Source: Plicaturopsis crispa FD-325 SS-3 | Taxonomy: Eukaryota; Basidiomycota; Agaricomycetes; Amylocorticiales; Amylocorticiaceae | Direction of reading: 5' to 3' | DNA: 64,000 bases | Assembly (NCBI GenBank): GCA_000827205.1 | Contig: KN832558.1 | Location: 1,783,839-1,847,838, forward strand | In this document: in pieces, positions 11,881 to 24,769 of the stretch | How positions within the stretch are numbered: position 1 is the first letter of the stretch | Layout: each line of letters opens with the position of its first letter | Program-made: the position numbers and the translations under genes | The notes under the pieces: model-generated | The model's database searches: none | What the model was told of the DNA's origin: nothing | What the model saw: only the letters and a program-made list of their open reading frames with translations

Positions 11881-13951
11881 TCACACATTGTGCGCCAAAA
11901 CTTTCCCGAAATACATCTGGATTCCCTCAGTGCTATGAACGATCCCACCCACGACTCCATCAGGCCGCACGAGGACGATTGTGGTATGGCGTTCGATACC
12001 GTAATGGCTTCGCGCATAATCTTTGGTGTCCACTAACGATCGATCCGCCGCGATCCCCAGGGAGTCAGCGTTGACCCGTTTACTCCCCTGCGGGAGCAGC
12101 AGCACTGACTGCAAGATACCGGGAGGGTACGAAGCAAGGGTGTCGATGAAGGATTTCGCTTCGGCTGCGTCCGACGCGAATATCATGGCAGTATGCAGGG
12201 AAGTGCGGAAGAGCGAGAAGAGCGTCTCTGTCTCCCGTGTTGCGAGATCAAACAGGCCGGGTGCTTCCCGAGCGCTGTCTCCCGCATGCATGCCGGTGGC
12301 AGCACCCTGTCCATACGCGTCGTGTTTCTCTGTGTCGGCATGATGAGTGTGTGCAGCGGCCTGGTCGTCGAGGACGATAGAACTCCATCGATAGTTGACG
12401 CCGAGTTGTGCCAACTCCCGGGAGCGCTGCCATGCGCTGAGGTCTTTCCCCGCGACAGGCGCCATAGTCTTTTTGAGCGCTTCAGTGCTCTTGTTGAGCA
12501 TCTGCGCGATGACAGGTACGCGCTCTTCACTGTAGGTGTCCAGAAGGGACGCAGAGGCGAGGCCCTTACAGACTAGGGCGAGTTTCCAGCCTAGGTTAAT
12601 CTACAAACGGTCTAGGGTAAGGTGATGCTCGACTGTCAAACAAGGATGGTACGAACCGCATCTTGGATAGAGGAGTTGAGTCCCTGTCCTCCCGTGGGAC
12701 TGTGCACATGTGCAGCGTCTAATATTGAAGATAACTATTAGCGCTGAGCAGGTAGACAGAGTATCCAGAACACCTTACCTCCAGCTACGAACGCCCGGCC
12801 TTGGGAGAACCTATCCACCATCCTGATATTCGGCCGCCAGAAAGCCGAGTTGACGACCTCCTTGAGGACCAGCTCCGTGCGTCCGGTCTTTCTGACCAGG
12901 CACTCGAAGAGAGCGTTAGGATCCGCGGCACACTTCTCGTAGTTGACATCATCTCCGCGGAGGACAAACGAGAACATGGTATTGTCACCAAGCTCAGGAG
13001 CAGTAGGACGCAGGAAAACCGTCGTTTTTTCGTCTTGCCAAATGTGCCAGTACTGATAGAGGCTTAGCTTAGAACGATGACGGCAAAGCAACTTCACTCA
13101 CATCGCGGTCAATACCCGTAAGACGAATTTCACCCAATACGAGGCGGTCGTCTTCACGAGTCTCTCCGAGGAGCCGTAATCCTAGCTGCTTTCGCACAAC
13201 GCCTAATTCGCAGTCATATCAGACTTTCGATTTAGTGGTAGATAAGATTTATTTACCTTTCGCACCATCGGTACCAATGATCCAGTCGACAGTCACTGTC
13301 TCCTGGATTTCTGAGCCGTCGAGGGAGGTTTTGAGGAGCTGTGCGACAACATGGTCGCCTTCCTCCTTGAAGGAGTGTAGTCTCGTGCCGAGCTGGACAT
13401 TCGTTCCGTATTCGCGGAGCTTTCTCCGCAGAATTCGCATCAAATGGTCTTGCCCCAACAAAAGTCCATTCGGCTGTTACAGGCGCGTCAGAATTGTTGA
13501 GGAGAAATAATTATACGAGCACATACATAGGGATATGCTGGGGTAGGTTCATGGCGTTCCCAAAGGTTCCAGGTCTCGATAGGCTTAGTACCTTCGGGGA
13601 GCTCGTAGCTGCGCATAGGTGGAGGAATCATAGCCGCCATTACTATCTCAGGCAAGACGCCGAGTATGTGATACAGCTCGAGGGACCTGGGCTGAAGGGT
13701 ATCGGTCAGAATATAGGATATCATCTCGGGGGAGCGAGCAAACTTGGATTCCTGCACCCCGTTGACCAACAAAGTGATCTGGTTCCTTGTCGATTATGCG
13801 CACGGGAACTCCGTTCTGTACCAGAGTTAGAGCTGCGACGAGTCCCGCAGGACCCGCGCCCACCTGATAGAAGGAGGAGGAATCAGTATGGGGATAATCT
13901 GCAAGGGAAGGTGCATCATACGATGAGAACGCTTTGTGGGTTGGAGGACAT
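11881..13951 (-). CDS. FAD-dependent aromatic monooxygenase (phenol 2-monooxygenase type)
   Basis: Class A flavoprotein hydroxylase that would use NAD(P)H and oxygen to hydroxylate an aromatic substrate. A 10-residue first exon (ATG at 13951, MSSNPQSVLI) joins across an intron (13864-13921) to VGAGPAGLVAALTLVQNGVP, the FAD ADP-binding motif. GQRGAGIQ, the DG motif DWIIGTDGAKG and the GD motif follow. The GD motif is restored by an intron near 12720-12775 as AGDAAHVHSPTGGQGLN. The last ~170 residues match the thioredoxin-like C-terminal domain of phenol hydroxylases. There is no signal peptide, so cytosolic. Stop TGA at 11881-11883. All joins I tested keep frame. It converges with the peroxidase gene (165 bp apart). 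The substrate cannot be told. Confidence 0.85.
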
Positions 13952-14679
13952 AGCTTATAAGGCGACTGGGATGGAGATACTTATTGTAGCGGTGTTGGGT
14001 TGGGTTGGGACCTGTATAGTGGACGGTACCAGTTCTTAAATGCGAAAAAATTGCCGATAGACCGGGAATTGGATACTGCGCATCACCGATGAGGGTCCCG
14101 AACTTGACGAGGCCAACGTGTCCTTTACCGATGTACCGGGATATATCACTCGGTCGGTTCTAACATGCAGTCAGCCCTGTAGCTTGGTGGACCATACCTA
14201 GGTCCCATTGGACTGCTTAGAATCAATGGGAATCCTGGCATCGATTAGTCTAGGGCACTTGCCCAAACATGACCCCAACGTTGCAAGGATGTACTGTAGT
14301 CGGCATGGTCAAAATTTGCGAAGCTCGGGGATAACGAGCGTACCATTGAATACGAGGCGCTAAACGCGACAAAGATATAGCCCGATAGTATTTGCGATGT
14401 CTGTAGACAATTGCGGACCGATAAGTTGTAAACTCCAGGAAATGGGCGTTCAAATATCGGTGAAATTGATGGCGAGGTCAAGGCGAGGTTGAGTTGCACG
14501 TCGGAAGCCCTTCGTCAACAAGCATCAACAACGCCGCTAACGCGTAAACGCATAACACGCATGTCGAATCTTTTCCACCTGTTCTCGACGGGGCATACGC
14601 GGAACCGATTAATGAGCTCTGTTGTAACGAAGATCAACTACGTAGCTGGAATAGTGCGGGCGAAGGTATGGTATCTCCT
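13952..14679. other. Intergenic, no gene seen
   Basis: 728 bases holding the upstream region of the monooxygenase and the 3' flank of the AAA ATPase gene. No supported reading frame. Confidence 0.5.
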
Positions 14680-16089
14680 CTAATCTAAAGGCTCGTCGTC
14701 GATACGTGAACGGTCATCGGGCATGTCCAAGCTCGAATGCAGTACGTCTTCATGGACAAAGAAGTCGTCGATCGTAAGCGGTCGTAGCTTGAACCCCTCG
14801 AGCTCGCCCTTATCCAAGGGCGTGCCCTTTTCCCGTGTCTGTTCGAGCGTGCTTGCGAATTCTCGGAAAGGCCGCATCGCCGCGTTGCGACAGAGTTCCT
14901 TGAGGTCAGAGCCAGAATGACCGGCAGCACGCGCTGCGAGCGCCTCCATGGGGAACGAGGGTGCAAGTGGAGTGTCTTTCAACATCTATAGAAAGTAACT
15001 CCAACAATTAGAACGCGATGCTGGTCTCTTGCCAAGTTATTGCGCACCAGGTTCAGGATCTTGAGGCGTTGCTGATAATCTGGGAGACCGATGGCAAATC
15101 GTTTGGGCATCCGTCGTAGGATGGCAGAGTCAATATCTGTAGGCCGGTTGGTAGCGCCGAGGATCAATATCCGATCTGTCGTAGACAATAATCCATCCCA
15201 AAGTCTGAATGAAATTGCAGTTTTAGTCGACGTATTATTTAGAGTCTGGTGAGGACACGCACGTCATAAACTCAGCCTTCATCATACCGGTGACCTCATG
15301 GTCACCTTTGCCCCTTTCCCGAAGGAAACTATCAATTTCGTCGATGAAAACGATACATGGCTGGCACTTGCGCGCAAGACCAAACATCCCCGCGACGAGC
15401 TTATTGCTCTCCCCGTACCACTTGTTTGTGAGTACGCTGGCGGCAATATTTATGAACGTTGCCCCGCTTTCCTTGGCTAATGCCTTGGCCAGCATCGTTT
15501 TCCCGCAGCCTGGTGGGCCGTAAAGAAGAACGCCTTTCGGTGCGGTAAGGAGGGAAGATGATGTGGTGAATAGGGCGGGATAAAGAAGAGGGTAGATTAC
15601 AGACTCGCGGAGGGAGGATATTATTGGTTCCAGTCCACCAATGTCTAGGGTTGAAACGTTAGAGCGCAGATATATACCCTTAGCCAAATTACGTGCCAGA
15701 GAAGGTGACATGTATTTCGTCGGGATGGATGACCTCATTGGCAATCGTTTCTGCGCGCGAAAATTAACGGGAAAATACAGACAGCGAAGCAAAGTGCAGG
15801 ACTCACGTTCATATTCGTCAAGTTGCAGGTCCTTGTGACCCAATTTCTTGAGCGCTTCCAGTTGTTTTGTCTTCAGCTCCTTCTTCTCTCGTCCTGATAC
15901 ACTTCCAACGACATACTGCGCACATAGAATTAGCACAGAACACGATAAGTTGACAAGATGGGCTAGACGCACTTTAACTGTGTAGTATAGGGCTGCCTTG
16001 CATAACCATTCAGCACAATGCTGTCATGATTACCGACAGGATGTGAGTGCACGCACTTGGGAGGCCACGAAAAGGGCGACTGTCGACAT
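14680..16089 (-). CDS. MSP1: Msp1/ATAD1-type mitochondrial outer-membrane AAA ATPase
   Basis: Membrane-anchored AAA ATPase that extracts mislocalised tail-anchored proteins from the mitochondrial outer membrane and peroxisomes. The start ATG at 16089 begins [11 protein letters not shown]. This is joined to a 24-nt exon (15973-15996, AALYYTVK) and then [15 protein letters not shown], together forming the N-terminal membrane anchor. Then come VTFSDIGGLEP, Walker A GPPGCGKT, Walker [11 protein letters not shown], the NKWYGES pore-loop region and the arginine-finger region [20 protein letters not shown]. The C-terminal helical lid ends at [10 protein letters not shown], stop at 14680. To read TFSDIGGLE the intron at 15645-15696 must use a GC donor (GCACGT). 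The gene is intact and its assignment is strong. Confidence 0.92.
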
Positions 16090-16836
16090 TGTTAGATGTT
16101 GTTCTGACGGTGCTTGAGTTTGTTGCTCACTATCTAACACGGTTTTCCTTGCACTCGCAGACCCTGCCATTTTCCTGCAAGCTCGAGCAGAGGCGTCGAA
16201 TTTCGTTATCCAGAGGTTGACCAAAGTATTTCTTGAGCCTCGATTAATAAATAGATCTAACAGCACAGCTCCGGAGACAAATTGGAGTGAGAGACTCTTC
16301 TAGGCGAGCCAGGTAATGTCCGCGAGAGTATGTAGGCTTAGCGAAGAGACCGAGAGGAATTGGAAGTGCCTGCGTATGGTCGTGTCACAGAGTGCGCGGA
16401 GCCAGACGGAGCCACGCACATCGGGTATCGGCACTTTGTCAACGCGGGTGTTCAATTTTATCTGCGTACTTTCATTTCACTTCGACAGAAACTTGACATG
16501 AACGAAGTAACTTTCACGGTACCGAGTCCCCTTGATTTTGCTCTGCATACGTGTTTTGCCTGCCGACTGCTGCATAAAAATCTGGGCTCTGGACGGCTTG
16601 CTTAGCGATTGGGCCCGTCTCGTTTGGACCACATAAGTATGTCAAGTGGCGGTTTGTGGCAATCTATAAAAATATCTCCTGACCTGAATAACACTCCGGA
16701 GCCCTGTGAATCCCGAGAAACTGACCCGACTTCAGCGTGCGAGGGTAAGAAGCCAGGTGAGTGGCGCCTCTGAATACGTGTGGAGGGGGATCTGATTTCT
16801 GTCAAAACGCGACAGCTCTTGAGCAACGGCTGTATC
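16090..16836. other. Divergent intergenic region between Msp1 and GH20 genes
   Basis: 747 bases between two divergently transcribed starts. It probably contains both promoters, but no clear TATA element at the expected distance was found on either side. No coding signal. Confidence 0.45.
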
Positions 16837-19352
16837 ATGTTTCCCCGTCCCTGGTTCCTCGGTGTCTTAGCGCTAGCCATCGCGGGACAGTCATCGTGCT
16901 TGTGGCCGATTCCGAGAGTCATGCAAACAGGATCGAATCCCCTGAAGTTGGCGCATAATTTTGATATCTCGATGGGCAACATAGCAAGTCCGCCCGAAGA
17001 TTTACGCGCTGCTGTGGCCCAGGCCAAAACATACCTGCGCACCGACAAGCTCGGACGCCTCGTCGTTGACCGTGGCTCGTCAGACAGCGCCGCGGTCAAA
17101 GGCGCAAAAGGCCTCGTTTCATTGATCCTGGAAATTTCGGGCGCAGACGTCGCGCAGAGCATATCCGAGGAATCCACGAAAGATTTGACCGACCGTAGCG
17201 AGAGCTACATACTTACGGTCAGGGATGAAGGTGGTCCTGCATTTCTTACGGCCAACTCGACACTGGGTCTATTTCGAGGCCTTGCTACCTTCACCCAGCT
17301 CTGGTATCATGCCGCTGGCGAGATATACACCCTCAGCGCACCTATATATATTCATGATATGCCTGCTTATGTTCGTACGATCCCTTCACGCTATTTCATC
17401 ATCTATCTTACAAGCAATCTCAAGCCCTACAGAGGCTTCATGCTCGACATCGCCAGGAACTTGTGAGAAGGAATCCACTCTCCCTTTGTGTTATTCCCGA
17501 GACTCTCCGCTCCAGCATCCCCGTACACGATATCAAGCGCACAGTAGACGCGATGAGTTGGATCAAGGTATTTTTCTATTTCACTGCTGAGACTAGTAGC
17601 AACCGCTCATAAATTCAGATGAATACGCTTTATTTGCACGCCACCGATTCCCAGAGCTGGCCGCTTGAAGTGCCGGGGTTTCCGGAATTGGCGAGGGAAG
17701 GCGCCTACTCATCCGACAATGTATACAGCACCAACGATATGCAAGATCTTGTCGCATATGCCGCCGCCGTAAGCGTGCCTTTCATCTCATTCGCGGTGTA
17801 CTGCTAAGTTCCCCGAAGCGAGGGGTGGATGTTGTTCTCGTACGGAATTCTCCTTACCTCAACTTCCACCCCTTACACGCCGCTTGCCTATAGGAAATCG
17901 ATGCTCCGGGCCATTCCGCTGTCATATCCACTTCCCATCCCGATTACATTGCTTGCAATCAGGCCAGTCCATGGGCAGATTTCGCTAACGAGCCCCCTGC
18001 GGGGCAACTCCGTCTTGCATCCCCAGTCGTCACGAATTTCACTGGACGTGTGTTCTCGTCCATCGCATCCGCGATGCCCTCAAAGCTGTTCAGTACCGGA
18101 GGTGACGAACTCAACTTGAATTGCTACACCCAGGATGTTGAGACGCAACGGCAATTGAACGGAACGGGCAAGACGTTAGAGGAAGCATTGGATCTCTTCA
18201 TGCAGGCACTGCAGACTGTGCTCGATGGGGAAGGCAAGACCCCCGTCGTCAAGCAAGGTTGAGGGGTATTCTACATGGTCTACTTGCCGGACGCTAATTG
18301 GTCGCCTACCATACAGACATGGTCTTGAGCCACAACGTGACGTTACGAAACAACACTGTAGTCGTGTGAGTGCTGCTCCCCGTAGGAATCTGTGCCTTTT
18401 GCTCTTGATAGATAATATGTCCGCCAGCGTATGGGTCTCTTCCAGTAATGCATCTGCCGTCGCAGGCAAGGGGTTCCGAATCATTCATCAAGTAGGCATG
18501 TCTTACGGCCTCTGGAGATCTTTATCTAATCCTTTCCTTCAAAGCCTTCAGACTACTTCTATCTTGTAAGCCATCGGCAGGCCCCGTGACACGGTTATCG
18601 GTCTCTATCACGGCTCATTCCGTACCTTAGGATTGTGGCGCCGGTGCTTGGTTGGGAGGCGATCCATCGGGGTATGTAACGTCTTTCTTCTTGATCCGCA
18701 GGCGTGTGTGGTTGACCTTGCCCAGTAATAGCTGGGTATGTAATGTACCAGCAGCGTCTCCACCGATCCTCCTGCCAACTGCCTAATGCCGCAGTGCGAT
18801 CCATTCAAATCGTGGTCCCACGTCAGTGTCAACATTTTGCAATCCTGTCTTTCGCTAATCTCGGTCGATCGTCCGTCAAGTCGTATACCTTTGACCCCCT
18901 CGCAAACCTCCATGAATCTCAACAACATCTTGTACTAGGCGGTAACTGTTCCTATTCGTCTGCGTGGTCTTCATATTGATTTTGAATGCTTTCCAGGAAT
19001 GCAACCTCTATGGACTGAGCAATCAGGTCCTGAGAACCTTGACTCCATTGTATGGCCTAGGGCGGCTTCAGTAAGTCTGTCTTCCAAATCATCCGAGGCC
19101 TGTCACAGATAATTTTCAGAGCGCCGAAATATTCTGGACTGGCGCCCTGCTTCCTGACGGCAGTCCTCGCAATGTATTTTCAGCGCTACCAAGGCTGCAT
19201 GATTTGCGATTCAGAATGGTACAGGTGCAGTGATGCTTTGTCAAGCATTCTTTGCACGATCTCAATGTGGTATACAGCGCGGCGTTCGGGCTATTCCTTT
19301 ACAACCTTTGTGGTGTGCGTTGAGACCGGGTGCCTGCGATCTCTCTTCCTAA
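16837..19352 (+). CDS. GH20 beta-N-acetylhexosaminidase, copy 1
   Basis: Secreted GH20 enzyme that removes terminal N-acetylglucosamine from chitin oligomers. ATG 16837 is followed by a signal peptide (FLGVLALAIAGQSSC) and the fungal propeptide-type start LWPIPRVMQTGS. Then come NSTLGLFRGLATFTQLW, PYRGFMLDIARNF and EIDAPGHS. The catalytic Asp-Glu pair is in STGGDELN. The end is GVRAIPLQPLWCALRPGACD, TAA at 19350-19352. Around thirteen short introns all keep frame. Exons of 21 nt (17819-17839, RGVDVVL) and 10 nt (18726-18735, part of GNSWCDPFKSW) are needed. Two usually conserved active-site blocks differ from the second copy in this window: LYLHATDSQSW instead of LHWHVTDSQSW, and VVKQDMVLSHN instead of VVWEEMVLEHN. 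Activity may therefore be altered although the catalytic pair is kept. Confidence 0.9.
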
Positions 19353-22300
19353 GCAGATGGCAATCGCGCACAGGCTAGGGGTATCACGGCATTTGTTCTC
19401 CTTTCGAATGCATATGAGTTCTTCATTTCCTAGTGCATCTCGGCATGATCTTAGGCTCTGCTTTCACCCAATGAAAACCTTTCAAGAAGCCATCGGTACC
19501 GTGCGGCTACCATCGCAAGAAGCCTACTGCGGTGCGTTCTATGTAGGGATATAACTTGGATTTCCTATTTGCCCAAAGGTTCAGCTCGTGGTACTTTGCC
19601 AAAGCGTTCGCTATCTCCCGTGTCTTCTAGGGATTTCCAGACGATAGGTAAACCGCTCAAACACGTCACGGTGTATCCACTGCTGACAGCTCTATTCAGG
19701 ACCGTCAGACTGAGAGCGTCTGTCATTAAGCGTCGTCCAATCTATCCTTTTTTGCAATTCCCCGGACCTCGGCACCGCCACCCTTCGTCTGAAGCCCGTT
19801 CAACTATTCATCGCCTTCCGGTCGTGGTCGCTTTGCCGTCTCCTGCGTGCCACAGAATTTGATTTCAAGCCGCCACTGCGACAGCTCGCGATATGGCCTA
19901 CGAAATATCGTGGTCGTAGGCACCGAGGTGTGCTTATCCATGCCGTTAGCAAGATATCAATTTAAACGCCTTACTGAACTACTCGACAGATATAAGACTG
20001 TCCAACCTAACGATCGAGACACAGGCCCTCTACGCTCAGAAACCCCATCCTGAGCATTTCTCATCTCCCCCTCCCTTCTTCCCTCATACTGCCGCGATGT
20101 GCCACTGGCGCCAGTGAGTTCACTGCAAAAATCTCTTACCCCTTGCGGGACTGACGCCCGTCCTGTGAAGGGTTTGCCATGTCTACCTTCGATGCAACCA
20201 CATGATCACCAGAGTAAGTCGCCTAAATTCAAGAACGGCACAAAATTCGATACTTACCTTCTTTGCTATAGCCCGATGAACTTGTAATTATCTGACCCTG
20301 ATATACGAATTCATATACCAATGGTTGGACAGATCCCATGCAACGACCGTCACTGCAGGTTTTCGCCAAACCATCCCCAAGACTGTCGCAATTGCAGGCG
20401 CACCTGTATCCAGTAGTATGTGTGCCTCGCATGTCCCATTTGTTAGGATCTAACCGGCTCGCTCTGTCAATTAGCCGCACGTATCCGGAGCAATATTGTG
20501 AGTACACCTTTGCGCTTTGGAAGATCAACATGCTTAAAATTCGTAACATTAAAGCTCCCAACATCAACAGCTTTTGCCCAAATTGCACGATGGCACAGAA
20601 CCGTCGCGGGGGAAGACACTGAAGTGCTATCTTAGCTCTGATCCCAGAAGCGATTGCCCGTCACCTCGACAGGTGTCATGTTTGTTCCAGTCCTGTGTAC
20701 ATCAAATAGGTCTCCGCGTCCTGCGGGTGCTCATCATGTCAGGAGCTTAGCGCTGATTTCTAATGCACAATAATAAGGCGATTACAGGCTCTGCACTCCG
20801 ATAACCCCGTCATAAGCGAGCGTGAGCTGAAACAAATCAAGACGTTGGTACATGAGTTTGCAGAAAATACGAGCTCCACAGCGCACTAGAAAAAGACCGC
20901 GACCGCTCTGTCAAATCATTGCTACCACAAGTTGGAAGACAGCGAGCAAGTTGAAAGAAAGAACGGCTGCATCCTACTCACGCGCTGACGCCGCGGAGTT
21001 GTAACGGAGCGCACTGAGCATTAAAGCCCTTTCCTCTGGTTTCAAATTCTTCATCTAAGTTTTGTACCGCGTACCGTGCGGCCCATGTACAGAGCAGCGT
21101 CCGTGTCGTTTGTTGACTGCTCACCCATCCACGGGCAACGATTGCTATTATGAGACTCGGCTATACCGGTGAGCACTGATATACTGTCCAGTCGACTGAC
21201 CTGGTATGTACCGTCGAAGAAGGCGATTTAGACATCCTTATGCTTTCTTTGCTTGACGCCGTGGCTGTCATACTCTCAGAGACCGAGCTCCCGCGGCTGT
21301 CGGGTGCATGTACATGCGAAATAAATTCTTCTCCATATCATCGAAGAACTAACTGGCGGAACGATCGAGCAGTTTCACTTCTCGTAGCACTTCGAGTCGG
21401 GCTCCGCAGTATTCTCAGATGTCTAAGCGTGAGGCCAGGGCCTGGCAAAAAATGCCACATCCCTTTTGCGAGTCGTAGCCTGAGGTTGCGTGGCTCCCGA
21501 AATACCTGCCTCACACGAACATATGTTACTGAGAGGGAGATCGCTCCGCTGTCTAGTGAACATCTCGAGGAACTTGAAACCGCCGGACCGACGGTCCTAC
21601 AGGCTCATGTGCCTATCGACGAACGTTGCACTTTGCATGATAGCGGGCAGTAGATCGTATCGTCGCAGTAGAGGCGCGTCTTGTAAGATGCTGGCTGGCA
21701 AGTCGCACTCACTTAGGGAGTGATCGGTCCGGACCAAGGTTGCAGCGGCAACAGATATATTAATCCTCATCAAAGTGCACGGCCCGCCTGCCAAGTACTA
21801 TGGGTTTACAGGATGCTGTACGTAGAGCGCTCGGGTAACGGCGGTTGCACGTACGCGATGCGCGACAGAAAAATGACGATGAGCACCAGCATACGCGAAA
21901 AGTATTGCTGCAGGGATACGTGCGGAGATGGGTGGGTCTGCGCTTCCGCGGTGTGAAAAGCGCTGGTTGATGAGGTGCAGTTCGACAAGGCCGCAAGATG
22001 TATGGTATTGTCCGCGGACGACGCCAGCTGCGCGCAGCGTCGATGAGCTAAGGATATCGATGTTAAGTAGCAGCGGTTTCAGGGGGACAAGGGACATTTT
22101 CGATGACGTATACCTGGTCATTCCCATCGATATCGGTGTCGGCGTCCATGTCTGCGAAAATTATGAGGTCTTCTTCTTCCTGAAGCGACTGTACTGAGTG
22201 CAATTTGACAGTTCGGAAGGAAGTGCAACACGATGAATGAGCCGACGAAAACCACACGGGGACTATCGGCTCATTATTGTTCTCCAGATTTGAGTAACAC

Positions 22301-22752
22301 TTCTGGAGACTGGGTTAGTGATGTAGCATATCCAGCGACCAAGAACTAAGCATGTAACTTTGTACTAAGCTGCCATACGGGCTGCGAGTAGCTAGAGAAT
22401 TTGAAAATTTAGTTGGTTTGCACTGTAGTTTATGTGATTTCATTCTCCACTCACCGACCAGAAACGGCAGCGCTGCAACTGAGGACAGCCAGAGACAAGC
22501 TCAGATGGCGAAAGTAACAAGTTCAAGTTGAGGCAAAGTTGAAGAAATCGCGAGGCGATGGGGTGTAGAAATCCATTTTGGACTATACTTTCCCACGACT
22601 ATAGACGTGTCCACTGTCAATGCAACGACGGAAACCCAGGGCCAGCAGCTAGCCAAGAACCTGTACCGTCAAATTATTGTGTGTCCAGACGACAGCACAG
22701 CAGCAGCGCCTTCTCGTTATCCTGCTACGTGCCTATATCGGTTTGCACAAAA
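19353..22752. other. Gene-poor 3.4-kb region, no recognised gene
   Basis: No family was recognised on either strand. Overlapping open frames of 95-119 codons on both strands at 20229-20622 look like chance. A weak two-exon minus-strand possibility exists at 21806-22149: an acidic start MDADTDIDGNDQ, an intron of about 84 bases, then a segment with the hydrophobic run MLVLIVIFLSRIAYV. I do not call it a gene. No RNA gene, inverted repeat or array was seen. The region may hold decayed sequence. Confidence 0.45.
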
Positions 22753-24649
22753 ATGGGCTCGTTAGCCTATCTGCTGCTTCCACCGGCTCTGGTAGTTCTA
22801 GTCTTGACGTTCCACATTCGCGCCCTCCGCTTGTCCAATCTCGAGAGACGCAACGCGCTGATAAAGTCGTCCGGGTCTTCGTCGCAGCGTACCAAGAAAA
22901 TCGTCGGCTTTTTCCATCCGTATTGGTACGCGGATCTAGTTCCTCCAAGCGATACCACTAACTTGCGCCTAGCAATGCAGGTGGCGGCGGAGAACGCGTT
23001 CTTTGGACCGCCGTCAGAGCTATGCAATGCACAGAGCCAGATGTGATCAGTGTCGTCTATAGCGGGGATATCGACGCGTCAAAAGACCAGATTATCGCGA
23101 AAGTCAAAGCTCGCTTCGAAATTACGCTCGACCCAGACACACTCCACTTCGTTTTCTTGAATTCGCGATGGGCCGTAGAGGACGCTACATGGCGACACTT
23201 CACACTCCTCGGTCAGAGTTTGGGCTCCATCTACCTTGCGTACGAGGCACTTTCAAAGCTCATCCCAGACCTTTATATCGGTGAGTCGTTTGGCCCGCTA
23301 CTGCACGATCTTCACTTATGGGAACGTGGTAGACACCATGGGCTACGCCTTTACCCTACCTGTTTTTGCACTCTTGTGCGGTGTACCTGTTGGTGCATAT
23401 GTGCACTATCCTACGATCAGCACCGACATGCTCGCGCGTGTACGCTCCCGTAGCGCATCGCATACCAACGCAGATGTCGTTCGTCGTAGCAGCTTGCTCA
23501 GCAACGGAAAACTTCTGTACGTTTGCGTTTACATGCATTCAAGATGAATTTTTAATCTCCTCCGTTCCCCACACGTAGATACTACCGGGCGTTTATGTAT
23601 GTATACGCACACTGTCTACGCACGTCATCGTTCCTTATGGCCAACGGGTCGTGGACGAAGAACCACGTCGACTCCATTATCGTGCACAGTGACCCTCTAT
23701 TCGATCTGCTCTTTGCCCCTCTCGCTTTCACCCTAGGTTTCTTCTTTGGACGGAGAGGTGCCGTTGTTCGAGAAGTGCAGATCGTGTTCCCACCGTGTGA
23801 TACTCGGGAGATGGCAACCTTCAAGTTGGAGGGAAGGGAACGCGTCGTCTTGAGCATCGCGCAGTTCAGGTGGATCAGGCTCAATCAACTCCAACCAGGT
23901 GCATGCGCTGACTCGCCTACGTGAAGGCCAGAGAAAGACCATATCATGCAAGTCCGGGCTTTCGCTGCCCTTTTAGAAGCCCATCCCGAGCTAAAAGACG
24001 CCAACGTGCGGCTCGTCTTGATTGGCGGAAGCCGTAATGCCGGAGACCAACAACGCGTAGAAATGCTACAAGCAATGGTTCAAGAGGCTGGCCTCACTGT
24101 TCGTACTTTTCCATTCTCTTTGTGGTTGTTTCTCAAAAACGTGGGTTAGGATAGCGTTGAGTTCATCGTCAACGCGAGCTACCCCGTGATGCTCGGGTGG
24201 TTAGCCCGTGCTAGCGTGGGGTTGAGCACAATGGTGGACGAACACTTTGGAATCAACGTCGTCGAGTTTATGGTGTGTATCTTCTGCGTCTCCCCTTTTT
24301 CGTTGGATGGCTCATGCCGACCACAGGCTGCGGGCGTGATTCCTGTCGCGCATGCCTCCGCCGGTCCACTTAACGACATTGTCGTACCCGTCGATGGGCA
24401 ACCGACAGGTTAGTGATGCCGCATGAACTCATATCCGAGTGCAAGTTCTCATAGACAACAGGTTACCATGCCAAGACGCGCGATGAATTTGCCCAGGCGA
24501 TGTATAGAGCGTTGACCCTTCCACCCGTGGAAGAATTGGCCATGAGGGCCCGTGCAAGACACTGGGCAGTGCAAACATTCTCAGAAGCCGAGTTCGAGCG
24601 AGGATGGGCAGCGAGTGGCTGGCGTAAGTGGGCAGGTCTGGGAGAGTAA
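22753..24649 (+). CDS. ALG11: ALG11, GDP-Man:Man3GlcNAc2-PP-dolichol alpha-1,2-mannosyltransferase
   Basis: GT4 glycosyltransferase that adds the fourth and fifth mannoses to the dolichol-linked N-glycan precursor on the cytosolic face of the ER. ATG 22753 starts a membrane anchor ([18 protein letters not shown]). After the first intron the hallmark [17 protein letters not shown] is restored. [37 protein letters not shown] and [13 protein letters not shown] follow. The nucleotide-sugar-binding EX7E-type motif is [20 protein letters not shown], and the end is WRKWAGLGE with TAA at 24647-24649. All intron joins tested keep frame. This is one of the firmest assignments in the window. Confidence 0.93.
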
Positions 24650-24769
24650 GTCTTGCCACACCCCTTGTAGCATGTGAATGGGTAATTTATTCCTCGGAAA
24701 TCATACCATATGCTACCTCCGCATCTGTTAGTCACCCCAATCTACGTAGATACGGAGGCAAACCACATG

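Noticed and set aside
10160-19400. A secondary-metabolite gene cluster formed by oxidase, peroxidase and monooxygenase genes
   Set aside because: No core synthase, transporter or pathway regulator is present and the neighbours are housekeeping genes (Msp1), so clustering is probably chance.
20229-20622. Opposed open frames in the gene-poor region (119 and 94 codons)
   Set aside because: Neither matches a known family and both strands are equally open, as expected by chance.
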